Positions 42,564 to 51,165 of a DNA stretch of 64,000 nucleotides are shown one piece after another. Both the position numbers and the translations under genes were made by a program. Numbering within the stretch: the stretch's first letter is position 1; every line of letters starts with the position of its first letter. The stretch comes from JAWLFY01 sp041685355 (lineage in GTDB: Bacteria; Planctomycetota; Planctomycetia; Pirellulales; Pirellulaceae), in assembly GCA_041685355.1 (NCBI GenBank), contig JAWLFY010000001.1:72036-136035 (forward strand), read 5' to 3'. The notes under the pieces are model-generated. The model did no database searches and had not been told where the DNA came from. It saw only the letters and a program-made list of their open reading frames with translations.

Positions 42564-44120
42564 ATGCCCGCGCCCCCCAACCGTTCGCCCGCGACCCACT
42601 TCGTCGAAGTCGTCCCGGGGGGTCCGGTGTCCGGCGAGATTCGGCCCCCGGGGAGCAAGAGCATCACCAACCGGGCCGTGCTGTGCGCCGCCTTCGCCGA
42701 AGGCCGCTCCCGTCTCATCGGGGCGCTACGCAGCGAGGACACCGAGGTGATGGTCGACGCCTTGCGGGCCATCGGTGTCGAGATCGCATCCGAATCGGAT
42801 GGCAGGACGCTGACGATCGTCGGCCGTGGCCATGCCCCTCACCCCGACGGCCCCACTCACCCGCACGCCCCCGCTCAAGGACCCCGCGGAGGCTACCCGC
42901 GCGGCTCCGACTCGACGCCTCACGCTGGCGCGTCGACCTCGCCACAAACCGATCTGCCGACTTCCCATCAAGATCTGCCGACTTCCCTGTTCGTCGGCAA
43001 CAGCGGGACGACGATCCGGTTCCTGACCGCGGCCCTCTCGGCGGCGGGAGGCGACTTCCGACTGCACGGTGTCCCGCGGATGCACCAGCGTCCGATCGGC
43101 GACCTGATCGACGCCATCGCGTCGGTGGTCCGAGGCGCGATTCACGCCGAGTCGCCTGGCCGGTGTCCCCCGGTCCGGATCGAATCAGACGGTTGGGAAG
43201 GTGACGAGATCGCGGTTCGCGGGAACGTCAGTAGCCAATACTTGAGCGGATTGATGATGGCGGCGCCGATCAGCCGCCGGGCGATCCGGATCCGCGTCGA
43301 CGGCGAGCTGGTCTCCAAGCCGTACGTCGAAATGACCGCGGCCGTGATGGAATCCTTCGGGGCTCGTGTCGAACCGGAGGCCACCGACTCCGCAGGCGAT
43401 TCGTTCCGAATCGCCGCCGACGGGTATCGAGGACAGGCCTACGCCATCGAACCGGACGCGTCCGCCGCGAGCTATTTCTGGGCGGCGGCCGCGATCAGCG
43501 GCGGGAACGTGACGGTCCATGGGCTCGGCCCACGCCCGCCCCAAGACGAACAAATGAATGCCCCGGCCGGCCGTCGGAAGACCGGCGACGGATCGCTGCA
43601 AGGCGACGTCGCGTTCACCGATGTCCTGGCACGAATGGGTTGCCGAGTATCCGCGACGCCCCGCGGCCCCGACCGAGAGCCGAGCATCACCGTCACCGGG
43701 GGTCCGCTGCGGGGAATCGATGTCGACATGAACGCGATCAGCGACACGGTCCAAACGTTGGCCGTCGTCGCGTTGTTCGCCGACGGCCCGACGCGGGTCC
43801 GAGGCGTCGCCCACAACCGGTTCAAGGAGACCGACCGGATCGCTGACCTCGCCCGCGAACTTCGGCGTCTCGGGGCGACCGTCGACGAGCACGAAGACGG
43901 CATGACGATCACCCCGCCGACCCAGCCACCCGAACCGGGAACCGAGCTACAGACCTACGGCGATCACCGGATGGCGATGAGTCTCGCACTCGCCGGACTG
44001 CGTTACCCCGGCGTCCGCATCCTCGACCCCGCTTGCACCGCCAAGACGTACCCCGATTTCTTTGCCGATTTCGAGTCACTCATCGGCCGTCCCCATCGCT
44101 GGGCCGCGACGCCAGCTTGA
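42564..44120 (+). CDS. aroA: 3-phosphoshikimate 1-carboxyvinyltransferase (EPSP synthase) with inserts
   Basis: It joins shikimate-3-phosphate and PEP in aromatic amino-acid synthesis. Core motifs are present: PPGSKSITNRAVL, LFVGNSGTTIRFL, SSQYLSGLMMAAP, DTVQTLAVVALF, RFKETDRIADLARELRRLGA and TYGDHRMAMSLALAG. The protein is 518 residues where 430-450 is usual. Two inserts explain this: about 89-141, a Pro/His/Gly/Ser-rich stretch (ending DLPTSHQDLPTS, itself a short duplication), and about 327-346 (PPQDEQMNAPAGRRKTGDG) before LQGDVAF. Both fall in surface loops by motif position. ATG 42564 is chosen as the last Met before the domain. Confidence 0.94.
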   Translation: MPAPPNRSPATHFVEVVPGGPVSGEIRPPGSKSITNRAVLCAAFAEGRSRLIGALRSEDTEVMVDALRAIGVEIASESDGRTLTIVGRGHAPHPDGPTHPHAPAQGPRGGYPRGSDSTPHAGASTSPQTDLPTSHQDLPTSLFVGNSGTTIRFLTAALSAAGGDFRLHGVPRMHQRPIGDLIDAIASVVRGAIHAESPGRCPPVRIESDGWEGDEIAVRGNVSSQYLSGLMMAAPISRRAIRIRVDGELVSKPYVEMTAAVMESFGARVEPEATDSAGDSFRIAADGYRGQAYAIEPDASAASYFWAAAAISGGNVTVHGLGPRPPQDEQMNAPAGRRKTGDGSLQGDVAFTDVLARMGCRVSATPRGPDREPSITVTGGPLRGIDVDMNAISDTVQTLAVVALFADGPTRVRGVAHNRFKETDRIADLARELRRLGATVDEHEDGMTITPPTQPPEPGTELQTYGDHRMAMSLALAGLRYPGVRILDPACTAKTYPDFFADFESLIGRPHRWAATPA

Positions 44121-44228
44121 GCGACTTTGCAACGATCGGGAAAGAACTGTCCATCGCCCCCGCTAGGCCGCCGAGCCGTGGGACCGAACGGCTCGCGCCG
44201 TTCCGCGAAGGAGTGAGCGTTTGACGGT

Positions 44229-47200
44229 TCAACGCACCCCCGTGACGACCTCGGAGTAATTGAGGACTCGGCGTCCGTCCTGCTCGGAGGCGCGGAGCAG
44301 GATCGACTGTCCCACCAGTTTCTCTCCGTCGGGAAGGTAAAACAGGCGGACGATCGTCTCACCCGCGTCGAGCGAAACCATTCGGCGTTCGAAGCGTCGC
44401 CCCTGGCCGGGAAACAACAAACAGTCGTACGCTTGGCGTGAATCCGATTCGTTGGTCATCTCGAGCCGTACTTCGAGGTCTCCGTTGTCGAGCAACCGTG
44501 TGTGAAGCCGGATCTCGAGACCTTCCGGGCCGACATGAAGATCCCGATACACCGTCAGCTCCTGCGGCGGATTCGTTTGCAAACGGAACCGGATCGCGAG
44601 CTTTTCGGAGCCGACCGAGGCGCTGTTCCCGAGCACGACCTGAAACGGGTGACGCGTTCGCCGCCCCGCCGCCAACTCCCAATACGGCGTCTCCGATTCG
44701 ATGTCCCAAGTCTCAGGCGGCTCGATGCGGACTTCACCGGCCAAGTTGTCACGGCCTGGGTTGCGAAAGTTGACCCCGAGCCGCTGACGATCGCCCAGAA
44801 CGCTGTCGAGCTGCTTCCGGTCGAGCTCGACCGACATCCTGAACTCCAGCAATATCGGGTCGATATCGATCAGGAACGACGGCGAGCGGCCGATCCGAAT
44901 CCGGTGGACCGTTTCACCATCGTACTGCTCGCTCGGCAATTCGATCTCCCGACCCAACACGTCCACGTGCCGCGGTGACGTCCCCAGATAAATCAGGTCC
45001 TCGGTCGGTTCGGAATTCCAAACCATCAACACGGCCCGTTGACCGTTGGTGAACACGGCGTTCTCGGCACCGCTTCGAAGACGCAACGAGCCGACGTGCT
45101 TCAAATTTCCGATCAGCCGCGCGGCGGTTCGCCACGGCAGCAACATCTCGCCAGGCCGCCCGTCGGCCCGAAGCAACCCGAACTCGGGGTCGCGGGGGTC
45201 GGGAACGAACGCCGCCTGGACCGCGTGCTTTTTCACCGATGCCATTCGCATCACCAGATCTCGGACGCGTTGGTCTCGGTCGTAGTTCTGGGCCGAGACC
45301 GGGCCGAGCGACAACCAAGTGTTTGGCCCCCCCCTTTCCGATTCGGCACGCCCCAAGTAGGCGTCGAGTTCGTCGGCGCTGAGCTGCGGGTCGCTGCTCC
45401 GCGACACCGCGTGCCACGTCGCCCGGCTCGCGGGCGGGACCGGTTCCATCCAAGGCCAAGAGATCGCGACTTCGATCGGTTGGCCGAACCCTTGCAGCCC
45501 CCGCGCGATGTCGCGAATCGATTCATCCACCCCCGGACGCCCGACAAAGCTGTGGTCGCCGTCGGCCCCCAACTGCCACAACTTGACCTTCAACGTCAGA
45601 CGCGTCATCACCGGCTCGAGCAACGGTTGCCACGTCTCCCGGTCACGAAGCAACTCGGCGACGTGCGGGATCCGACGGCCGCGCACGTCGTAATCCTCCA
45701 ATTCGCTCGCCGGGGGTTCATCGAGCATCCCCACCGTGCGGATCCCGTGGTCCTGCAACCGGGTGAGGACCGATGCGACCCGGTCGGCGGCGACGTCGTC
45801 GTCAGGGGCGACCCAACACGGAAATTTGATCCACGCGACGCCAAGGTCCGCCAGCCAATTTCCGAACCCCCGCGGCTCGATCGGGTAGGTCCCGCCGGGA
45901 CCGGATAACCCGTCGGGAAGCGTCCAGCCGAACACCCCATGCGTGGGCCCGGCCACCAGTTCGTCGATCACCGCCAACGTGGTATCCGACTCGAGACTCT
46001 CGATCTGGTCGTCCACCAACGTCGCACTCACCCGGTACCACCCTGGACCCAGCGGCGGGAGCTGCCATTCGACCTCGGCCTCCACCGAATCCCGGGCCCC
46101 CAACGCCGACGAACCGCCCCCCAACGCCGGGCCTGTCCCCGATTCCCGGCCTTTCCCTGACTCTCGAGCGGCCGCCAGTTCGCGAACCGACGCCGGCGCC
46201 CCTCCGGTCGCCGCGGAACGCCGGACCGAAACCTGATCCCCGTCTAACGAGAACGTCCGCGACGCGACCTCCACCCCGTCCCAATCGTGAACCCCGAACC
46301 GCAATTTCGAACTTACCGACGGCAATCCCAACAACTTCGCCCGAGCCACCGGCCGGCGACCCGACGGATACACGCCCAGCGATGCGTCGGTCGTCACCCC
46401 AAGCTGCGGAAACTTCTCGATCACGATGTCATCGACGCCGATCGCCCCCCGGATGTCTTCCAACCCGTCCTCCGATCCCTCGACGAGGAATCGCACCAGC
46501 ATCCCCGTCGCCTCGGGCGGGGGACGAAGCTGGTCCAATTCCAACGACGTCCACGGCGTCGTCCCGGTCACCGGCGACGTCGCATGGGCGGCGAGCTCGT
46601 TCGAGTCCCCGTCGACGAACACCAACTCCACCCGCGCCCGGTCGTAACGAAGCCCCTCGGTCATCATCCGGCACCGTAGACGATACTGATACATCGAACT
46701 CGTCTCGACCGCCGGCGACCGCACCATCACCAAGCCCCCGTCGAGATCGACTCGCAAGTAACGGTCAACCATTCGGTCGGCCAACGAAGGCGGGAACGGG
46801 ATCTCGACCTCCGGCCAACGCTCAGCCGCCCACTCGTAGGCACGCACCAACGCGATGTCGAGCTCGCGGAACGTCTGCTCCTGCTCCCGGTCGTGAGGCA
46901 CGATCCGAATCGGAACGTAGGCGGGATAGCCCGGCGCCGTCATACGCTGCCACCCGTCCGGCCATCGCCGCGCCTCAAGGTCGTTCTCACGCCCGAAGTC
47001 CCAACGAAAACGCTTCGTCTCGCCACGCTCCCGCTCCACGATCACCCCGGCCGGTGCCCCGCTCGCACTTGCCCCAAAACCGATCCCCTTGGCAGACGTC
47101 ATCCCCGTCAGGATCCCCGCGGCGAAGACCGACCAGAACCCCAACCACACGGCCCCGCCGTCGCCAGACAGCGTCCCGTCGTCGCCCGAATCCGATCGAC

Positions 47201-47267
47201 GCCCGAGCGGCCGATTGGCGGCGTCGCGTCGACGGCTTAAGATTCCGGATCGGTTGGACACGGTCAT
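44229..47267 (-). CDS. Large secreted protein with glycosidase-like central region
   Basis: A 1012-residue protein. A hydrophobic segment near residues 40-60 (VWLGFWSVFAAGILTGM) acts as signal or anchor. About 85-290 is beta rich (carbohydrate-binding-like: YLRVDLDGGLVMVRSPAVET). About 420-700 looks like a TIM-barrel (GVFGWTLPDGLSG; VAWIKFPCW; VKLWQLGADGD; VAISWPWMEPVP), as in glycosyl hydrolase-like proteins, with Glu/Asp residues that could be catalytic. The last 300 residues are beta-sandwich-like. ATG 47267 is set by the divergent neighbour and the signal. Function unknown; polysaccharide processing is a guess. Confidence 0.7.
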   Translation of the reverse strand: MTVSNRSGILSRRRDAANRPLGRRSDSGDDGTLSGDGGAVWLGFWSVFAAGILTGMTSAKGIGFGASASGAPAGVIVERERGETKRFRWDFGRENDLEARRWPDGWQRMTAPGYPAYVPIRIVPHDREQEQTFRELDIALVRAYEWAAERWPEVEIPFPPSLADRMVDRYLRVDLDGGLVMVRSPAVETSSMYQYRLRCRMMTEGLRYDRARVELVFVDGDSNELAAHATSPVTGTTPWTSLELDQLRPPPEATGMLVRFLVEGSEDGLEDIRGAIGVDDIVIEKFPQLGVTTDASLGVYPSGRRPVARAKLLGLPSVSSKLRFGVHDWDGVEVASRTFSLDGDQVSVRRSAATGGAPASVRELAAARESGKGRESGTGPALGGGSSALGARDSVEAEVEWQLPPLGPGWYRVSATLVDDQIESLESDTTLAVIDELVAGPTHGVFGWTLPDGLSGPGGTYPIEPRGFGNWLADLGVAWIKFPCWVAPDDDVAADRVASVLTRLQDHGIRTVGMLDEPPASELEDYDVRGRRIPHVAELLRDRETWQPLLEPVMTRLTLKVKLWQLGADGDHSFVGRPGVDESIRDIARGLQGFGQPIEVAISWPWMEPVPPASRATWHAVSRSSDPQLSADELDAYLGRAESERGGPNTWLSLGPVSAQNYDRDQRVRDLVMRMASVKKHAVQAAFVPDPRDPEFGLLRADGRPGEMLLPWRTAARLIGNLKHVGSLRLRSGAENAVFTNGQRAVLMVWNSEPTEDLIYLGTSPRHVDVLGREIELPSEQYDGETVHRIRIGRSPSFLIDIDPILLEFRMSVELDRKQLDSVLGDRQRLGVNFRNPGRDNLAGEVRIEPPETWDIESETPYWELAAGRRTRHPFQVVLGNSASVGSEKLAIRFRLQTNPPQELTVYRDLHVGPEGLEIRLHTRLLDNGDLEVRLEMTNESDSRQAYDCLLFPGQGRRFERRMVSLDAGETIVRLFYLPDGEKLVGQSILLRASEQDGRRVLNYSEVVTGVR

Positions 47268-47289
47268 CGAGGGGCAAGGGGAACCGGAA

Positions 47290-48204
47290 GTGGCTGAACT
47301 GAGAATCGCGATCCGGCTCGACGCGATCCCCGGCGATCTCAAGCGGAAATCGGATCTGTCCCGCGCGCTCGCGACCGCGTCCCAACTGGGGGCCTCCGCC
47401 GTGGAATTATGCGCACGCACGACCTTTCGCCCTTCCGAATTGTCGGACACCGGGCTGCGACAACTTCGGAAAATGCTGGAGGATCTGAACCTGCGGGTCG
47501 CATCGGTCCGGTTTCAAACCCGTCGCGGCTACGACACCCTCGACGACCTCGACCGTCGCGTCGAAGCGACCAAGCAGGCGATGAGACTCGCGTACCGCCT
47601 GGGCAGCCCCGTCGTCGTCAACCAGATCGGACGCGTCCCCGACCCGGCGCAAGTGGTCGCCAAACGGAACGCCGGAAGCGAAACCGCACCCGAAGAGCCT
47701 GACGATCCGTTCACTTTGGCAGGCCATTCGGAGGACCCCGAAGTGCGGCGATGGCAAACCCTGCAAGCCGTCTTGGAAGACCTCGGCCGCTTCGGGTCCC
47801 ATGTCGGCGCGACCCTCGCCGCCGAAACGGGGACCGAGCCCGGGGAGTGGCTGGCCGAACTGCTCGACGCCAGCAACGAGGCGTTCATCGGGGTCGCGCT
47901 CAACCCCGGCCAACTGATCATCAATCGCCACAGCGTCCGCGACGCCGTCACCGCCCTCCGCCACCGCGTCGCGGTCGTCGCCGCCGTCGACGGGGTGCTC
48001 GACCTCGCCGCCGGACGTGGCCTCTCCGTGCCGCTCGGCCAAGGGACCGCCGACTTTCCCGAAATCATCGGACGACTCGAAGAAGTTCCGTATCGCGGCC
48101 CGTTCGTCCTCGGCCGCCCCCGCTACGGCTCCTCCGGACCCTCCGCCCCCGAAGACGTCCTCGAAGAACTCCGCCAAGGCGTCGCCTATCTCCGCCAATT
48201 CTAG
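47290..48204 (+). CDS. Sugar phosphate isomerase/epimerase (xylose-isomerase-like TIM barrel)
   Basis: A 304-residue TIM-barrel protein of the AP-endonuclease-2/xylose isomerase-like superfamily. It has LGASAVELCARTTF, LRVASVRFQTRRGYDT, RLGSPVVVNQIGRVPD, VGATLAAETGTEPGEW (metal-site Glu) and VDGVLDLAAGRG. Substrate unknown. The GTG at 47290 has AAGGGG about 8 bases upstream, and its start lies only 22 bases from the divergent secreted-protein start. An apparent N-terminal extension upstream is just the antisense of that gene. Followed after 67 bases by pgl. Confidence 0.8.
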   Translation: MAELRIAIRLDAIPGDLKRKSDLSRALATASQLGASAVELCARTTFRPSELSDTGLRQLRKMLEDLNLRVASVRFQTRRGYDTLDDLDRRVEATKQAMRLAYRLGSPVVVNQIGRVPDPAQVVAKRNAGSETAPEEPDDPFTLAGHSEDPEVRRWQTLQAVLEDLGRFGSHVGATLAAETGTEPGEWLAELLDASNEAFIGVALNPGQLIINRHSVRDAVTALRHRVAVVAAVDGVLDLAAGRGLSVPLGQGTADFPEIIGRLEEVPYRGPFVLGRPRYGSSGPSAPEDVLEELRQGVAYLRQF

Positions 48205-48271
48205 ACGTGGACAAAGGATTGCCCACAAACTTACCCTATCGCCGCGAACCCGCCTCCGGACCGATTGCCCG

Positions 48272-48973
48272 ATGACGAAAACCGTCTCCCCCTATCCCAC
48301 GCTCGCCGAACTTCACGCCGCGGCGGCCGACGCGTTTTGCCAAACCGTGACCGACGCGGTCCGACTTAACGGGGTGTGTCGCGTGTCGCTTTCGGGCGGC
48401 TCGACCCCGCGGCGGCTTTACGAGATCCTCGCCTCCCGTGACCTCCCGTGGGACGCGATCCATTGGTTTTGGGGGGATGAGCGGAACGTGCCCCCCGACC
48501 ACCCCGACAGTAACCGGCGGATGGTCCGCCAGGCGCTGCTCGATCACGTGCCGGTCCCGAACGAAAACGTTCACCCCGTCCCGGTCGACATCGACAACCC
48601 GGCCGCCGCCGCGATCCGTTACGACACGACGATCCGCAACGCTTTCGGGGGCGCCGGTGAACCCCGCTGGGACCTCGTCCTGCTCGGCATGGGAGACGAC
48701 GCCCACACCGCGTCGCTGTTCCCCGGCACCGAGGCGATCCGACGCACCGACCGCCTGTTCGTCGAGAACTGGGTCGAGAAGTTCGACGCGTTCCGCTACA
48801 CGTTGACCGCCCCGGCGATCAACAGCGGCCGTGAGATCTGGTTCCTCGTCAGCGGCGAATCGAAGCGACCCGCGGTCGCCGACGTGCTCGGCCCCCGGCA
48901 CGATCCCGACACCTTCCCGTCCCAACTCGTCTCGCCGACGCGCTGGTTCGTGACCGCGGACGCGGCCCCGTGA
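48272..48973 (+). CDS. pgl: 6-phosphogluconolactonase
   Basis: It hydrolyses 6-phosphogluconolactone in the oxidative pentose phosphate pathway. The 233 residues match the family: VSLSGGSTPRRLYEILA, IHWFWGDERNVPPDHPDSN, LVLLGMGDDAHTASLFPG and TLTAPAINSGREIWFLVSG. ATG 48272 begins 4-5 residues before conserved sequence. The stop overlaps the GTG start of the helicase gene by four bases (GTGA), so translation is coupled. No zwf or gnd is nearby. Confidence 0.95.
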   Translation: MTKTVSPYPTLAELHAAAADAFCQTVTDAVRLNGVCRVSLSGGSTPRRLYEILASRDLPWDAIHWFWGDERNVPPDHPDSNRRMVRQALLDHVPVPNENVHPVPVDIDNPAAAAIRYDTTIRNAFGGAGEPRWDLVLLGMGDDAHTASLFPGTEAIRRTDRLFVENWVEKFDAFRYTLTAPAINSGREIWFLVSGESKRPAVADVLGPRHDPDTFPSQLVSPTRWFVTADAAP

Positions 48974-51165
48974 CCGACGAACTGACCGTCGATTCGATCC
49001 TCGGTCCGGGCGGCCGCATCAGCCGTCGGCTCGCCGACTACGAACCTCGCGACCAACAAATCGCGATGGCACGCGACGTCGACCGGGCTCTTCGCTCCGG
49101 CCAGCATCTGGTCGTCGAAGCGGGAACCGGGACCGGAAAAAGCTTCGCCTACCTGATCCCCGCGATCCTGCATGCGACCGGCGACCAACGCGAACCGCCG
49201 GCCGAGGATCCCTCCCCGAATCCGTCCCAACCGGGTGACGGTGCCGACAAGAACGCGGGTGACAACGCCGGCCCCGATCGAAATAAAAAAGGGGCGAAAC
49301 GGCCCCACCGTGTTCTGATTTCGACCCACACGATCAGCCTCCAAGAACAACTGATCGCGAAAGACATCCCGCTGCTCAACAGCGTCATCCCCCGCGAATT
49401 CTCCGCGGTCCTGGTCAAGGGTCGCCGCAACTACTTGTCGATCCGGCGGATGGAACGGGCGGTCGCGAAGGCAACATCGATGCTCGCGACCGACGAGCAA
49501 CACGATCAACTGCGGGCGATCCGCAAATGGGCCAAGGAGACCGCCGACGGGTCGCTGGCGACCTTGCCGATGAAGCCGGACGGGACCGTGTGGGACGAAG
49601 TCGCCAGCGAAACCGGAAATTGCCTCGGCCGCTCCTGCCCGCACTTCAAAGAATGTTTCTACTTTCGCGCTCGGCGGCGGGCCAACCACGCCCAGTTGAT
49701 GGTCGTCAACCACGCGATGCTGTTCAGCGACCTCGCGCTGCGGCGGCATGGCGTCTCGCTGCTCCCCGATTACGACGCGGTGATCCTTGACGAGGCGCAC
49801 ACGATCGAAGGGGTCGCCGGAGACCACATGGGGCTGCGTGTCTCGAGCGGCCAATTCGAGTTCCTGTTCAACCGCCTCTACAACGAGCGGACCCAAAAAG
49901 GGCTGCTCATCTCCCACGACCTCCACGGGCTCGCGTCGATCGTCACCCGGTGCCGGTTCGCCGCCGACACGCTGTTCGGCGACTTACTCGATTGGTGGGA
50001 AAAGTCGGGACGCCGCAACGGACGCGTCGACCGACCCGACATCGTCGCCAACCCGCTCAGCGAGACGATGGAAGAACTCGCCAAAGCGATCCGCATCCAA
50101 GCCGACGCCCAAAAAGATCCGGCCGACGCCAAGGAGTTCGAATCCGCCCACGAACGGCTGCTCTCACTCTCGGGCACCCTCCGGCAATGGCTCGCCCAAG
50201 AATCCGATCGGCCATCCCTCGAACGACGAACCTCCGAGCGCACGACGTCCGAAAAACCGTCCTCCGCCGAGTCCGTGTATTGGATCGAACGGACCGGGGC
50301 GCGGCGGGGGATTGACCGTGTGACCCTCGTCGCGGCGCCGATCAACGTCGGCAACGAACTCCGCGAAGCGCTGTTCCAAAACGACGAGATCCGTTCCGTC
50401 GTGATGACCAGCGCCACCTTGGCCACGGGAAACGACGACCGGTTTACCTTCTTCCGTTCCCGCATCGGTCTGACCGATGGCCTCTCCACCCGTGTCGGAA
50501 GCCCCTTCGACTACGCCCGCCAAGCCCGAGTCGTTGTCGTCGCCGATCTCCCCGACCCGTCCCAACAACGAGACCGTTTCGAACGGGCGCTCCCCGAACA
50601 GATCAAACGGTTCACCGCCGAGAGCGACGGGCACGCGTTCGTGCTGTTTACCAGCTACGACTTGCTGCGACGCTCGGCCACGGCACTCACGCGGTGGCTC
50701 GCCGAACGGGGCCTGCAACTTTATAGCCAAGCCGGCTCCCAAAACCGCACCCAACTCCTCGACGCGTTCCGGCGGAACCCACGCGGCGTGCTGTTCGGGA
50801 CCGACAGCTTCTGGCAAGGCGTCGACGTCCCCGGCGACGCGCTCACCAACGTGATCATCACGAAACTCCCGTTCGCCGTCCCCGATCACCCGCTCCTCGA
50901 AGCGCGGCTCGAGGCGATCCGGGCCGGCGGCGGCAACCCGTTTTACGAATACCAATTGCCCGAAGCGGTGATCAAGTTCCGCCAGGGGTTCGGACGGCTG
51001 ATCCGCACCGCTCGCGACGAAGGCGTCGTCGTGGTTCTCGACCCGCGGGTGCGAACCAAACCGTACGGACGGCTGTTCCTCGAATCGTTGCCACCGGTTC
51101 CGGTTCAAATCGTCTCGGCCGACCCGTCCGGTGACCCCGCGTCCGGCTTCGCCCGCCGCCGCTGA
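48970..51165 (+). CDS. DinG/XPD-type ATP-dependent DNA helicase, one Fe-S cysteine replaced
   Basis: A 731-residue superfamily 2 helicase. Walker A is VEAGTGTGKSFAYL (about 49-62), the DEAH box is VILDEAHTIE (about 271-280), motif VI region is QGFGRLIRT and FWQGVDVPGD precedes it. The iron-sulfur region has three clustered Cys (218, 223, 229 in NCLGRSCPHFKECFYF). The usual first ligand, in KGRxNYLC, is Ser here (KGRRNYLS, 157). An insert of about 40 hydrophilic residues (70-110) follows the Walker A helix. It unwinds structured DNA in repair or replication. Its last 61 bases overlap the convergent lnt gene. Confidence 0.9.
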   Translation: MTDELTVDSILGPGGRISRRLADYEPRDQQIAMARDVDRALRSGQHLVVEAGTGTGKSFAYLIPAILHATGDQREPPAEDPSPNPSQPGDGADKNAGDNAGPDRNKKGAKRPHRVLISTHTISLQEQLIAKDIPLLNSVIPREFSAVLVKGRRNYLSIRRMERAVAKATSMLATDEQHDQLRAIRKWAKETADGSLATLPMKPDGTVWDEVASETGNCLGRSCPHFKECFYFRARRRANHAQLMVVNHAMLFSDLALRRHGVSLLPDYDAVILDEAHTIEGVAGDHMGLRVSSGQFEFLFNRLYNERTQKGLLISHDLHGLASIVTRCRFAADTLFGDLLDWWEKSGRRNGRVDRPDIVANPLSETMEELAKAIRIQADAQKDPADAKEFESAHERLLSLSGTLRQWLAQESDRPSLERRTSERTTSEKPSSAESVYWIERTGARRGIDRVTLVAAPINVGNELREALFQNDEIRSVVMTSATLATGNDDRFTFFRSRIGLTDGLSTRVGSPFDYARQARVVVVADLPDPSQQRDRFERALPEQIKRFTAESDGHAFVLFTSYDLLRRSATALTRWLAERGLQLYSQAGSQNRTQLLDAFRRNPRGVLFGTDSFWQGVDVPGDALTNVIITKLPFAVPDHPLLEARLEAIRAGGGNPFYEYQLPEAVIKFRQGFGRLIRTARDEGVVVVLDPRVRTKPYGRLFLESLPPVPVQIVSADPSGDPASGFARRR

